Positions 17,610-25,859 of a DNA stretch of 64,000 nt are shown one piece after another (the stretch's first letter is position 1; each line of letters begins with the position of its first letter). Source of the DNA: Bacillus sp. SB49 (GTDB lineage: Bacteria; Bacillota; Bacilli; Bacillales; Halobacillaceae); assembly GCF_000469135.2 (NCBI RefSeq), contig NZ_CP048117.1, forward strand, positions 797,001 through 861,000, in the 5' to 3' direction. Under the pieces are notes generated by a model. That model was not told the origin of the DNA, searched no databases, and was given only the letters and a program-made list of their open reading frames with translations. The position numbers and the translations under genes are program-made.

Positions 17610-18305
17610 ATGGGAAATTATTCAATACAGGAATTTATCAGGCAGACGAAGCAGGACGATTCGGAAAACGATTACTTTGAATTGGAAACCCCGAGGATAT
17701 TGGAAGTTAATTTGATGGACCAGGTGTGGGCGAAAGCCGGGTCTATGATTTCTTATAACGGAGATATTAAATTTGAAAGGGAAGGAATATTGGAGCATGG
17801 AGTGGGCCGCTTGTTCAAGAAGGCGATGACTGGAGAGGGAAGCTCTCTTATGAAAGCAACAGGGAGGGGGGCATTATACCTCGCTGATCAAGGTAAGAAG
17901 ATTACAATCTTTGACTTGGACAATGAGACGCTGACGGTGAACGGCAATGACCTTTTGGCCTTTGAACCGAGCATAAACTGGGACATCAAATTGATGAAAA
18001 AAGTAGCCGGTATGGTATCCGGCGGATTGTTTAACGTTACTCTCTCCGGAAGTGGTCGTGTAGCTATTACCTCTCATTATGAACCGCTGACTTTATTAGT
18101 GAAGCCCGGTCAGCCTGTTTTGACCGATCCTCATGCAACAGTTGCCTGGTCCGGGCATTTGGAGCCTGCTTTCAAGACAGATGTCAGTTTCAAGACTTTC
18201 ATCGGCAGAGGGAGCGGGGAATCCATTCAGATGAAATTCGAAGGGGATGGATTTGTCATCGTCCAGCCGTTTGAAGAAGTTTACACAACGAATAGTCAAG
18301 GCTGA
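17610..18305 (+). CDS. AIM24 family protein
   Basis: 231 residues, beta-rich. AIM24 (TIGR00266-like) features: a first beta-sandwich half with AKAGSMISYNGDIKFEREG, GEGSSLMKATGRGALYLAD, then VNGNDLLAFEPSINWDIKLMKKVAGMVSGGLFNVTLSGSGRVAITSH and a late FIGRGSGESIQMKFEGDGFVIVQPFEE. The family is widespread and its biochemical role is unknown. Start ATG 17610 is preceded by GAGGGAGGA; the upstream in-frame ATG (17550) has no ribosome site. Confidence 0.88.
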   Translation: MGNYSIQEFIRQTKQDDSENDYFELETPRILEVNLMDQVWAKAGSMISYNGDIKFEREGILEHGVGRLFKKAMTGEGSSLMKATGRGALYLADQGKKITIFDLDNETLTVNGNDLLAFEPSINWDIKLMKKVAGMVSGGLFNVTLSGSGRVAITSHYEPLTLLVKPGQPVLTDPHATVAWSGHLEPAFKTDVSFKTFIGRGSGESIQMKFEGDGFVIVQPFEEVYTTNSQG

Positions 18306-18438
18306 TTATCGTCATTCCCGTTGTTGTTCCTGCATAGAATGAAGGGAGAGTCCTTACAAAAAAATTGAGCTTCCCCCTTTACTTCATTGGAAAAACGTTG
18401 TAGTATGTAAATTAACTTAAATTAAATAATAACGGAAA

Positions 18439-18619
18439 CTTCTTATCCAGAGAGGCGGAGGGACTGGCCCTTTGATGCCCGGCAACCATCGAATCAATTG
18501 TACAATTGACGAGAACGGTGCCAATTCCTGTAGAGTATTTATTGCTCTAAGAGATGAGAGGATCGTACGGATATTTACGACCCCCTTTTCTTACTGGATA
18601 AGAAAAGGGGTCTTTTTGT
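18439..18619 (+). promoter_or_regulatory. SAM-I (S-box) riboswitch with terminator, upstream of msrA
   Basis: Conserved S-box core in order: TTATCCAGAGAGGCGGAG, GGACTGGCCC, TTTGATGCCCGGCAACC, the ACGGTGCCAATTCC block, and GATGAGAGGA closing P1 (18439-18562). A hairpin terminator GACCCC...GGGGTC followed by TTTTTGTTT (18579-18619) completes a transcription-attenuation switch. High SAM should stop transcription before msrA, which starts 59 bases later. Core sequence match is unmistakable. Confidence 0.96.
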
Positions 18620-18677
18620 TTACTATACCGTAAAGGCTCTCGATAGAAGTTGCGTTAAGGGAAGGGAAAGATGTCAA

Positions 18678-19151
18678 ATGGCAACAGCTATTTTCGGTGC
18701 AGGATGTTTTTGGGGAGTAGAGGCGTTTTTTGAGAAATTTGAAGGCGTAACAGCTACAAAGGTCGGCTATATCGGCGGGAAACTGGAGAATCCAACCTAC
18801 GAACAAGTCAAAACAGGTAAAACGGGGCACGCGGAAGCCGTCAGAATCGAATATGACCCGACAAGAATTACGTATTCCGAATTAATTAACATTTTCTTTG
18901 AAGCACATGATCCTACTTCTAAGAACAAGCAGGGAATTGATGTAGGACATCAGTACCGCTCAGCGATTTTCTATTCCGACGCGAGTCAGAAATATATTGC
19001 GGAAGAGAAGATTAAAGAGTGGGAGGAGAAGGGGACGTTCAAGCGGGCGATCGTCACGGAAGTGGAAGAAGCGACCTCCTTCTTTGAAGCGGAAGAATAC
19101 CATCAGAAATATTTGCAGAAAAACGGTTCTGCTGCATGCAGCATCGGATAA
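18678..19151 (+). CDS. msrA: Peptide-methionine (S)-S-oxide reductase MsrA
   Basis: 157 residues. Reduces methionine-S-sulfoxide in proteins and free Met using thioredoxin. Catalytic GCFWGVEAFF motif with Cys10, then VGYIGGKLENPTYEQVKTGKTGHAEAVRIEYDP and HDPTSKNKQGIDVGHQYRSAIFY. A C-terminal Cys (SAACSIG) can act as the resolving residue. Directly downstream of an S-box leader, so expression should rise when SAM (methionine) is low. No msrB follows. GGGAAAG lies seven bases before the ATG. Confidence 0.96.
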   Translation: MATAIFGAGCFWGVEAFFEKFEGVTATKVGYIGGKLENPTYEQVKTGKTGHAEAVRIEYDPTRITYSELINIFFEAHDPTSKNKQGIDVGHQYRSAIFYSDASQKYIAEEKIKEWEEKGTFKRAIVTEVEEATSFFEAEEYHQKYLQKNGSAACSIG

Positions 19152-19161
19152 TAAATGGATC

Positions 19162-19190
19162 AAGACTCCTGGGGCCCGGGAGTCTTTTTT
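19162..19190 (+). terminator. Intrinsic terminator of msrA
   Basis: AAGACTCC / GGGAGTCTT hairpin followed by a T-tract. Confidence 0.88.
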
Positions 19191-19213
19191 AGAGGGAAGA
19201 GAGGGATGGGGTT

Positions 19214-20353
19214 TTGTGGTTCAATGACGGCGTACTCATTCTGCTGTGCCTGTTTATGGTTGCCGGAGCATTTGATTATTATTTTCTAAATAACCGCCTT
19301 AAAATCGGGGCACGTTTCTATGAAGCGTTTACGATGATGGGTTCGCTCGCCTTATCCATGATTGGGATCATTTCTCTTGCTCCCGTTTTGTCCGAATGGC
19401 TGGCGCCCGTAATTTCTCCGGCATTTCAGTGGTTCGGAGCAGATCCTTCCATCTTTGCTTCCATGGTGCTTGCCATAGATATGGGGGCGTACCCTTTGTC
19501 GGAGGCGCTGGCGGTCGATGGCAGGGCCGCCCTGTTTTCCTGGACGCTCCTCGGAACGATGATGGGACCGACACTCGTGTTTACGATTCCGGTCGCGCTT
19601 ACGATCATCAAAAAGGAGGACAGTCCTTACTTTGCGAAAGGAGTCCTTGCTGGTATAGCGACCATTCCGCTCGGCTGCCTTGTTGGAGGAGCGTCCGCCG
19701 GATTTGAATGGGGGTGGATGTTCAAACAGTTACTCCCTGCCATCTTATTAGCAGTACTTGTCAGCGCAGGTTTATTTCTTTTTCGTAGGCTTACGATTAG
19801 AGTGTTCGCTTATTTAGGCAAGGGTATGGAAGCGATCCTGTTGATCGGATTGTTGCTGATTGCCATTGAAACATTGACGGGGCTTGTCCTGATCCCTGGT
19901 ATGGCTCCTTTTTCTGAAGGGATCATTATCGTAGGTAAGATTACCATTACGCTTGCTGGGGCCTATCCGTTTGTAACCATTCTGAATCACTACTGCCGAA
20001 AGTATTTCTCTGCTTGGAGCCGTGTACTGGGCGTGAACGAAACGGCGCTTACCGGACTGCTTGCTTCCTTAGCGCATCATCTGCCCATGTTTGCAATGAT
20101 GAAGGAGATGAACCCGCGCGGTAAGGTGATCAATTCCGCCTTTGCGGTGAGTGGGGCTTTCGTCATCGGCAGCCATCTCGGTTTCGTTGCCGGGGTTGAA
20201 CCGGAGATGATCCTGCCGGTTATCATCGGCAAACTTACTGCCGGCATGCTGGCCGTTCTGCTTGCCCTGTTTATAACCAGAAAAGATGCTGTCGAAGAGA
20301 AAACGACACCTTCTGCAGTACATCTCTCATCTAATAAAAATTATGTTTTGTGA
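19214..20353 (+). CDS. eutH: EutH-family ethanolamine transporter, outside a eut operon
   Basis: 379 residues, about 10-11 membrane segments. EutH blocks: MVLAIDMGAYPLSEAL, GTMMGPTLVFTIPVAL, GVLAGIATIPLGCLVGG, and LTGLLASLAHHLPMFAMMKEMNPRGKVINSAFAVSGAFVIGSHLGF. EutH eases ethanolamine entry across the membrane. No eutBC or microcompartment genes are nearby, so the substrate may differ or the enzymes lie elsewhere. The start is TTG at 19214, preceded by GGATGGGG; family members commonly begin MWxND, agreeing with this start. Confidence 0.85.
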   Translation: MWFNDGVLILLCLFMVAGAFDYYFLNNRLKIGARFYEAFTMMGSLALSMIGIISLAPVLSEWLAPVISPAFQWFGADPSIFASMVLAIDMGAYPLSEALAVDGRAALFSWTLLGTMMGPTLVFTIPVALTIIKKEDSPYFAKGVLAGIATIPLGCLVGGASAGFEWGWMFKQLLPAILLAVLVSAGLFLFRRLTIRVFAYLGKGMEAILLIGLLLIAIETLTGLVLIPGMAPFSEGIIIVGKITITLAGAYPFVTILNHYCRKYFSAWSRVLGVNETALTGLLASLAHHLPMFAMMKEMNPRGKVINSAFAVSGAFVIGSHLGFVAGVEPEMILPVIIGKLTAGMLAVLLALFITRKDAVEEKTTPSAVHLSSNKNYVL

Positions 20354-20359
20354 AACTGA

Positions 20360-20394
20360 AAAGAGGCGCATACATTTGATGTATGCGCCTCTTT
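20360..20394. terminator. Bidirectional terminator
   Basis: AAGAGGCGCATAC / GTATGCGCCTCTT stem between converging genes. Confidence 0.9.
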
Positions 20395-20653
20395 AGTTGT
20401 ATCCAAAAATCAATCGTGTGAAGAATAGATACCCAAGAATAACGGTTATGATAACAAGGATTTGCAGACATAAACCAATAATACTGCACACCTTACCGCT
20501 GATGGCTAAATTCCTTCCCTCCGCTTCCTCTCCCGTGCTGAGTACGGTGTTGGCATAAATGATCCCCATGATTCCTGTAATAAGTCCGAGGAAAGGTAAA
20601 AAGATCGACAAAATGCCTAAAACGAGTGACGTCATTGCTTTTTCGTTCATCAT
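20393..20653 (-). CDS. Small DUF4190-type membrane protein
   Basis: 86 residues with two hydrophobic segments: AMTSLVLGILSIFLPFLGLITGIMGIIYA and VCSIIGLCLQILVIITVILGYLFF, joined by a short charged loop with the GRNLAISGKVCSIIGL motif typical of DUF4190 ('G...A..glilGii'). Function unknown. AGAGG lies six bases before the ATG at 20653; a neighbouring ATG at 20650 is equally possible. It may be co-transcribed with the YkuK-like gene upstream (66-base gap). Confidence 0.7.
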   Translation of the reverse strand: MMNEKAMTSLVLGILSIFLPFLGLITGIMGIIYANTVLSTGEEAEGRNLAISGKVCSIIGLCLQILVIITVILGYLFFTRLIFGYN

Positions 20654-20719
20654 CAACATCCTCTGCCTGTGTTTCTCTATAATAGAAGTATAACAAAAAG
20701 AAGAGAGGGAGGAGTCCAT

Positions 20720-21244
20720 TCATTTTGTATATCGGTTCGCATAACTGCTGGCCACAATGGAGTCCGGTTTGATTTTCGGTTCCATTCCCAGGGATTCAAT
20801 CCTTGCGACCATTTCGTTCACATACACCCTGGTCCTGTTACGCTCGCCGGAACCGATGTCCAGATGCCCTTCCATTGTAAATGTGGCCCCTTTATAAATG
20901 TGGGGGAGAACGATTTCTATCAGCTCGTTCTTCCGTTCTTCTGTGAACAGCGATGCTACCTGTTCTGTAAGGGAAGTTTCATAGGAAATGCGCTCATGGA
21001 GCGTGGTCATTTTCCTGGGAACAGATTCTTTGCGGAAACAAGCCCAAGCTCCTTTGCCTACCCTTTGAATGACAATTCCGGTAATGAACAACGTGTGGGA
21101 AGGGTGTACTTGAGAATCGGTACCAAGCATCAGGCGGTAATTGGCAAGGGGGTCGCTCAACATGAACGTCTTAATATGCGAGAATGCTTCGGCAAAGCTC
21201 ATTTTCTTATGGGTAAGGTTTTGAAACATATCGAATGGATTCAT
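20720..21244 (-). CDS. YkuK family protein (DUF458), RNase H-like fold
   Basis: 174 residues. Contains the LMLGTDSQVHPSHTLFITGIVIQ strand-loop with the acidic residue expected for an RNase H-like fold, and HLDIGSGERNRTRVYVNEMVARIESLGMEPKIKPDSIVASSYANRYTK at the C-terminus, characteristic of YkuK. Biochemical role unknown; spore-former distribution has been noted for the family. AAAGGAG precedes the ATG at 21244. Confidence 0.82.
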   Translation of the reverse strand: MNPFDMFQNLTHKKMSFAEAFSHIKTFMLSDPLANYRLMLGTDSQVHPSHTLFITGIVIQRVGKGAWACFRKESVPRKMTTLHERISYETSLTEQVASLFTEERKNELIEIVLPHIYKGATFTMEGHLDIGSGERNRTRVYVNEMVARIESLGMEPKIKPDSIVASSYANRYTK

Positions 21245-21436
21245 ATCAAACAGCTCCTTTGTTTTCTATAAAGAAAATATCGGACTACATAGTTTTGTCT
21301 CATTACTGTTTAATAGAAGTATGTACAGAAATAACTGGGAATATATGTTTTGAGTGGATTGCTGACAATGGTTGTACATTCTATGCTCTGTGAGGGGCCG
21401 GTATACCTCGGGCAGTGGAAAGGGGAGGGGAACAGC

Positions 21437-22096
21437 ATGTACGAGGCAGAGGAGAAGAAGCGAAGCTTAAAAGGCAGAGTGATTGTCGGAATTGATGGAT
21501 GGAGCCGATCGGGAAAAACGACATTCGTGCATCACCTGTGTCAAAGATTTGAAGAAGAAGGAATCCATACGGTAGTCTTTCATTTGGATGATCACATCGT
21601 AAACTGGAAAGACCGGTATCAAACGGGATACCCTTCCTGGCAGGAATACTACTATTTTCAATGGAAAGTGAAATGGCTGCAGGAGCATTTGTTCCGCTTT
21701 GTGCGCGAGAAGGATAAGGTCTGTCTTCCTTACTATGCCCCTGATGCAGATGACCATCAATGGAAGGAAACGCGACTTCCGGAAGCCTGTGTTATTTTCA
21801 TAGAAGGTGTCTTCCTGCAGCGCGAAGAATGGCGTACCTTTCTTGATTATGTTGTATTTCTAGATTGCGACAGGGATGTGCGCTTTCAGCGGGAATCATC
21901 AGAAACACAAAAGGATATTCATAAGTTCAGAGAACGGTATTGGCCGGCGGAAGACCATTATCTGCTTCAGGTTGATCCGACCGGCCTCGCGGATCATGTA
22001 ATAGATACAACCCGAAAAGACGGCTGCTCAAAAGATGAAAATCCATACGAGCACAATAGTAACAGCGAAAGTAATGGCATATATCGTCGACAGTAG
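21437..22096 (+). CDS. P-loop kinase, uridine-kinase-like
   Basis: 219 residues. Walker A loop GIDGWSRSGKTTF at residues 18-30; FHLDDHIVNWKDRYQTGYPSWQEYYYFQW resembles the lid/substrate region of uridine kinase and phosphoribulokinase-type enzymes; VIFIEGVFLQREEW gives the Walker B strand and VVFLDCDRDVRFQRE the following strand. Substrate unknown. AGGGGAGGGG precedes the ATG at 21437. The last 23 codons overlap the convergent small membrane-protein gene (22028-22258), and the tail (NSNSESNGIYRRQ) looks like read-through from that gene. Confidence 0.75.
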   Translation: MYEAEEKKRSLKGRVIVGIDGWSRSGKTTFVHHLCQRFEEEGIHTVVFHLDDHIVNWKDRYQTGYPSWQEYYYFQWKVKWLQEHLFRFVREKDKVCLPYYAPDADDHQWKETRLPEACVIFIEGVFLQREEWRTFLDYVVFLDCDRDVRFQRESSETQKDIHKFRERYWPAEDHYLLQVDPTGLADHVIDTTRKDGCSKDENPYEHNSNSESNGIYRRQ

Positions 22097-22258
22097 TGGA
22101 ATGCTGCTGGAATTCCTCCGGTCGTCCTTCAGATTGTTTACATCATTTTCGTACGAGGGATTTTCCTCCTCTTTTGACACAGATCGGGCAATCCAAACCG
22201 TCCCGATGAGGGCTGTGACAGATACGGCAAGAATGATTCCAAAATAAAAAGCGTACAC
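22028..22258 (-). CDS. Small two-helix membrane protein, unknown
   Basis: 76 residues: a hydrophobic segment at each end (FYFGIILAVSVTALIGTVWIA; LLSTIYAITFAVTIVLVWIFIF) and a charged middle loop (SKEEENPSYENDVNNLKDDRRN). GTG start at 22258 with AGGAG eight bases upstream, which supports it as real despite the tail-to-tail overlap of 69 bases with the kinase gene. No family recognised. Confidence 0.65.
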   Translation of the reverse strand: MYAFYFGIILAVSVTALIGTVWIARSVSKEEENPSYENDVNNLKDDRRNSSSIPLLSTIYAITFAVTIVLVWIFIF

Positions 22259-22304
22259 GGCATTCTCTCCTATCCTTGGCTTACTTCCATTATAAGGGTT
22301 ATCA

Positions 22305-22328
22305 CGTATCGGGCGATACCGGTTTTTT
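22305..22328 (+). terminator. Weak possible terminator
   Basis: GTATC / GATAC short stem with GGGC loop, then CGGTTTTTT. Could end the kinase transcript. Stem is short. Confidence 0.35.
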
Positions 22329-22509
22329 CAATTATTCTGGAGCTTGAAAAAGATCCGCGTTAATCCCACCTTCTGCAAAGCATCTCCTGCGAATCACAAC
22401 AGACGCATACTGTTGCTTATCAGTATAATTGAGGAAATTGGATAATAATGATTCATCTTGCAGGATAAACCAATTTATTTTGGAAAGCATACATAGGGAG
22501 GTGAGAGCG

Positions 22510-23118
22510 ATGGATTGGATATGGAAAGCGATTTTGATCATATTTGTCGGCACCATTATTCTAAGAATAGCCGGCAGAAAGTCGATTTCACAAATGACCT
22601 TGTCCCAAACAGTAATTATGATTGCCATTGGATCCTTGTTGATACAGCCGGTAGCCGGCAAAAATATCTGGGTCACCTTCGGGGTAGGCGGTGTCCTGGT
22701 ATTGACGCTGATGCTCATGGAATACGCTCAGGTAAAATTTGATTTTATGGAGAGATTTCTTACAGGACGATCCGTCTCTATCATAGAAAATGGTCGTATG
22801 AATGAGAAAAACATGAAGAAGTTACGCTTCACTGTGGATCAATTGGAGATGAAGCTGAGGCAATTGAACGTTACCTCCATCCAAGATGTGAAAACGGCTA
22901 CCCTGGAACCGAATGGACAGATCGGTTATGAATGGAAAGACTTGAAGCAACCTGCGACGAAACAAGATGTTCAGATGATCCACACAGAGTTGAATCGTAT
23001 TCTGCAGGCGTTGCAGTTGAATGGTACACAGGATAGGAATGGAAAGGGTAATCCAGATATATTCCAAGAAGTCGAACAGAAGAAGCATATCCAGCCACCT
23101 CCGGATCGACTACAGTGA
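22510..23118 (+). CDS. DUF421/YetF-type membrane protein
   Basis: 202 residues. Three N-terminal membrane helices (residues 1-75) containing the family block RIAGRKSISQMTLSQTVIMIAIGSLLIQPV, followed by a cytoplasmic domain with SVSIIENGRMNEKNMKKLRFTVDQLEMKLRQLNVTSIQDVKTATLEPNGQIGYEWK. Function unknown; several Bacillus paralogues are sporulation- or stress-linked (YetF, YrbG, YdfR type). GGGAGGTGAGAG precedes the ATG. The C-terminal tail is polar and low-complexity. Confidence 0.85.
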   Translation: MDWIWKAILIIFVGTIILRIAGRKSISQMTLSQTVIMIAIGSLLIQPVAGKNIWVTFGVGGVLVLTLMLMEYAQVKFDFMERFLTGRSVSIIENGRMNEKNMKKLRFTVDQLEMKLRQLNVTSIQDVKTATLEPNGQIGYEWKDLKQPATKQDVQMIHTELNRILQALQLNGTQDRNGKGNPDIFQEVEQKKHIQPPPDRLQ

Positions 23119-23181
23119 TTCAAGTTTTACAAGAAGTAAAACATTCCGAATCCTGATATAATGAAAAGGGAGGTGAGCATA

Positions 23182-23511
23182 TTGAAATCATTACACTCTA
23201 TAGAGGAAGTGGATGAGTTTGTCGCAGGGAAAGGCTTGTCCGTCCTTTACGTTTCCCGACAAGGCTGTTCCGTTTGTCATGGTCTGTATCCTCAAGTAGA
23301 GGAATTACTGGAGGATTATCCAGAGATTGAGGCGAGACATGTCGATACCGATCAACTTCCTGAAGTAGCCGGACAGTATTCAGTCATGACCGTCCCGGCG
23401 GTCCTTGTTTATTCAGAAGGGAAAGAATGGTTTCGAAAGGCACGTTTTGTACCTATAGGAGAACTGAACGCGCAGCTGGCAAAGCTGAATCACTTTATTA
23501 ACGAAGAATAA
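23182..23511 (+). CDS. Thioredoxin-fold protein with CxxC active site
   Basis: 109 residues. The fold runs VLYVSRQGCSVCHGLYPQVEELL with a CSVC redox pair, then EARHVDTDQLPEVAGQYSVMTVPAVLVYSEGKEWFRKARFV, including the cis-Pro of VMTVPA. Resembles YusE/YtpP-type small thioredoxins of Bacillus. GGGAGGTGAGCATA places the start at TTG 23182; the upstream ATG (23161) lies ahead of that site. Followed by a strong terminator. Confidence 0.85.
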   Translation: MKSLHSIEEVDEFVAGKGLSVLYVSRQGCSVCHGLYPQVEELLEDYPEIEARHVDTDQLPEVAGQYSVMTVPAVLVYSEGKEWFRKARFVPIGELNAQLAKLNHFINEE

Positions 23512-23513
23512 GG

Positions 23514-23552
23514 GCATCTGTTGAGGTAGGATCAACAGATGTCTTTTTTATT
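23514..23552 (+). terminator. Intrinsic terminator
   Basis: GCATCTGTTGA / TCAACAGATGTC hairpin, then TTTTTTATTT. Confidence 0.92.
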
Positions 23553-23687
23553 TGGACTCACTTTAATTTATCAGTTAATTCAGTTAATTTGCGCTTATCG
23601 GGATTTTCTAGAAAATTCAACCCGCATATACAATCATGAGCCGAGATTATTCACGATGAGACGGTGTGAAGTGGATATATCTCTCCT

Positions 23688-23701
23688 TGAAACCGTTTAC
23701 A
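23688..23701 (+). promoter_or_regulatory. cre-like site (CcpA) upstream of proHJA
   Basis: TGAAACCGTTTACA fits the relaxed cre consensus TGWNANCGNTNWCA at every position. Centre lies about 84 bases before the predicted transcription start, a position seen for CcpA-activated rather than repressed promoters. Confidence 0.5.
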
Positions 23702-23743
23702 CTCACTAATTGGCTCTTAGAGAGGTGACTTGCCGAAAAACCC

Positions 23744-23771
23744 TTGAATAACTATCTGCCAGTGTTATTAT
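23744..23771 (+). promoter_or_regulatory. Putative promoter of proHJA
   Basis: TTGAAT, 16-base spacer, TATTAT; the start codon of proH follows 55 bases downstream. No T-box or other riboswitch is seen in the leader. Confidence 0.55.
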
Positions 23772-23826
23772 GAAAAACGTCTTGAAGAAAGCGAACAAAA
23801 AACGCGAACGGGAGAGATTAACCCAA

Positions 23827-24669
23827 ATGATTAAACAAACGATTGCTTTTCTAGGTGCAGGCTCAATGGCTGAAGCGATGATATCCGGAATGGTGGAATC
23901 CGGCAATATTCCAGCGGACAACATCGTTGTAACCAATCGAAGTAATCAACAACGTTTAAATACAATTTATAATAAATACGGCGTGCGTACAGTATTGAAA
24001 GATGATCTGGATTATTCGGAAATCGACCAGTTCATTCTTGCAATGAAGCCAAAAGATATTGATGGAGTCTTAGCGGACTTGAAAGATAAATTAACTGCTG
24101 ATCAAGTGCTCGTATCTGTTCTTGCAGGTATATCCACATCTTATATGGAGGAGCGCTTAAACGAAGGACAGAAAGTGATCCGTGTCATGCCGAACACATC
24201 GAGCATGCTTCGGGAATCCGCTACGGCGATTTGTCCGGGAGCATTCGTAGACATGGAGAATGTCACAGTGGCTAAGGACCTGCTTCGTTCCATCGGAGAA
24301 GTTTTCATTATTGATGAAGACAAAATGGATGTATTTACTGGAATTGCGGGTAGCGGACCGGCTTACTTCTATTATCTAATGGAGCATATTGAAGAAACGG
24401 GACGTGCGGAAGGCATGGACCGCGAAACCTTACGCGAGATCGGAGCACAGACATTACTTGGAGCAGCCAAGATGATGTTGGAAAGAGAAGAAAGCCCGAC
24501 GGAGCTGCGTGAAAATGTGACATCCCCGAACGGTACGACTGCAGCAGGTTTAGAAGCTTTGGATGCCAATGGTGGAGGTCATGCCATTTCCCAGGCAATC
24601 TTGGGTGCAGCAGGACGTTCCAAGGAACTAAGTAAAGAATTAGAAGGACTACTTGTAGGAAGTAAATAA
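23827..24669 (+). CDS. proH: Pyrroline-5-carboxylate reductase (ProH)
   Basis: 280 residues. Final step of proline synthesis: P5C + NAD(P)H to proline. N-terminal dinucleotide motif FLGAGSMAEAMISGM (residues 8-22), central VIRVMPNTSSMLRESATAICPG, and C-terminal signature FTGIAGSGPAYFYYLMEHIEETGRAEGMDRE with TSPNGTTAAGLEAL. First gene of a proH-proJ-proA operon of the osmoregulatory kind known from Halobacillus halophilus, where proline accumulates at high salinity. Start at 23827 uses GGGAGAG; the longer frame begins inside the promoter's -10. Confidence 0.95.
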   Translation: MIKQTIAFLGAGSMAEAMISGMVESGNIPADNIVVTNRSNQQRLNTIYNKYGVRTVLKDDLDYSEIDQFILAMKPKDIDGVLADLKDKLTADQVLVSVLAGISTSYMEERLNEGQKVIRVMPNTSSMLRESATAICPGAFVDMENVTVAKDLLRSIGEVFIIDEDKMDVFTGIAGSGPAYFYYLMEHIEETGRAEGMDRETLREIGAQTLLGAAKMMLEREESPTELRENVTSPNGTTAAGLEALDANGGGHAISQAILGAAGRSKELSKELEGLLVGSK

Positions 24670-24711
24670 GCGGAATCAATAGATGCGAAAATGTTAAATA
24701 GGAGTGATAGG

Positions 24712-25839
24712 TTGACTCAACAGAAAAAAAGGGTAGTAATTAAAATAGGCAGCAGTTCTCTTACCAGTATGCATGGTGAAATCAGCAGACGTAAATTAGA
24801 AAAATTAGTAGATGAAGTCGTCCGTTTGAAGGACGACGGCCACGAAGTTTTACTCGTATCCTCAGGTGCCGTAGCGGCAGGCTATCGCAAACTCGGTTGT
24901 CTGGAACGCCCAAGTTCCCTTCCGGAAAAACAAGCCGCAGCATCCATTGGCCAAGGATTATTGATGGAATCTTATTCCGATCTTTTCCTGTCCCACGGCT
25001 ATATGGGCTCACAAATTCTCATCACTAGAAGCGACTTCTCAGACGAAAATCGTTATACCAATGCACGTAACACAATCAATGTCCTCTTAGAACGCGGTAT
25101 CATCCCGATTGTAAACGAGAACGATACCATTACCATCGATCGACTGCGGTTCGGAGACAACGATACGCTTTCTGCTAAAGTAGCTGGACTCGTCGATGCA
25201 GATCAACTAATCATTCTATCTGACATTGATGGACTTTTCGATGACGATCCACGTAAAAATGAAAATGCTGAACTACTCGATAAAGTCCACGAAATTACAC
25301 CGGAAATCGAAGCTGCAGCCGGTGATCCGGGAAGTGCAGTAGGCACCGGTGGAATGAAGTCCAAGATTGATGCCTTTAAGATATCCATGGCATCCGGAAT
25401 TTCTTCCTTCCTGGGTAAAGCAACGACGCCCGGAATCGTCTATGATGCCGTTTATCAAAAGGCGAAGGGAACTTACTTCGTAACCGACAAAGAAGCAGAA
25501 AACTTGGATCATAAGAAACAGTGGATTGCTTTCAATTCCGGTCCTGAAGGGGAAGTAATCATTGACCACCGTGCACAGGAAACATTCATCGACAATAAGC
25601 AGAGCTTGATGCCGACGAACATCCATCATGTCCAAGGACGCTTTGACAAAGGGGCTGTTGTCCGTATCCATGACCTGAATGGTGAAGAAATGGGTCTTGG
25701 TGTCGTCAATTATTCTTCGGAAGAAATGGAAGAAATGATCGGTCTTACAGAACCGGAACTGGAGTCTTATGAACAAGCAGCAATTGAACGGAAAGACTTT
25801 GTCTGCCACTTGGAAGTTGCCCTGCCCGTAGGTGTGTAA
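24712..25839 (+). CDS. proJ: Glutamate 5-kinase with PUA domain (ProJ)
   Basis: 375 residues. Phosphorylates glutamate to gamma-glutamyl phosphate. Amino-acid kinase domain (1-255) with VVIKIGSSSLT, VSSGAVAAGYRKLG, RNTINVLLERGIIPIVNENDTI, FGDNDTLSAKVAGLVDADQLIILSDIDGL, and GTGGMKSKIDAF; then a C-terminal PUA domain (about 275-365). TTG start at 24712 placed by AGGAG seven bases upstream. Lies 42 bases after proH. As osmolyte enzyme it might be less feedback-inhibited by proline than ProB, which the sequence alone does not show. Confidence 0.95.
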   Translation: MTQQKKRVVIKIGSSSLTSMHGEISRRKLEKLVDEVVRLKDDGHEVLLVSSGAVAAGYRKLGCLERPSSLPEKQAAASIGQGLLMESYSDLFLSHGYMGSQILITRSDFSDENRYTNARNTINVLLERGIIPIVNENDTITIDRLRFGDNDTLSAKVAGLVDADQLIILSDIDGLFDDDPRKNENAELLDKVHEITPEIEAAAGDPGSAVGTGGMKSKIDAFKISMASGISSFLGKATTPGIVYDAVYQKAKGTYFVTDKEAENLDHKKQWIAFNSGPEGEVIIDHRAQETFIDNKQSLMPTNIHHVQGRFDKGAVVRIHDLNGEEMGLGVVNYSSEEMEEMIGLTEPELESYEQAAIERKDFVCHLEVALPVGV

Positions 25840-25859
25840 AATAAACAAGGAGGTCTTTG

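Noticed and set aside
22332-22509. Minus-strand frame 22332-22718 overlapping the DUF421 gene
   Set aside because: Antisense to the conserved membrane part of DUF421; no ribosome site.
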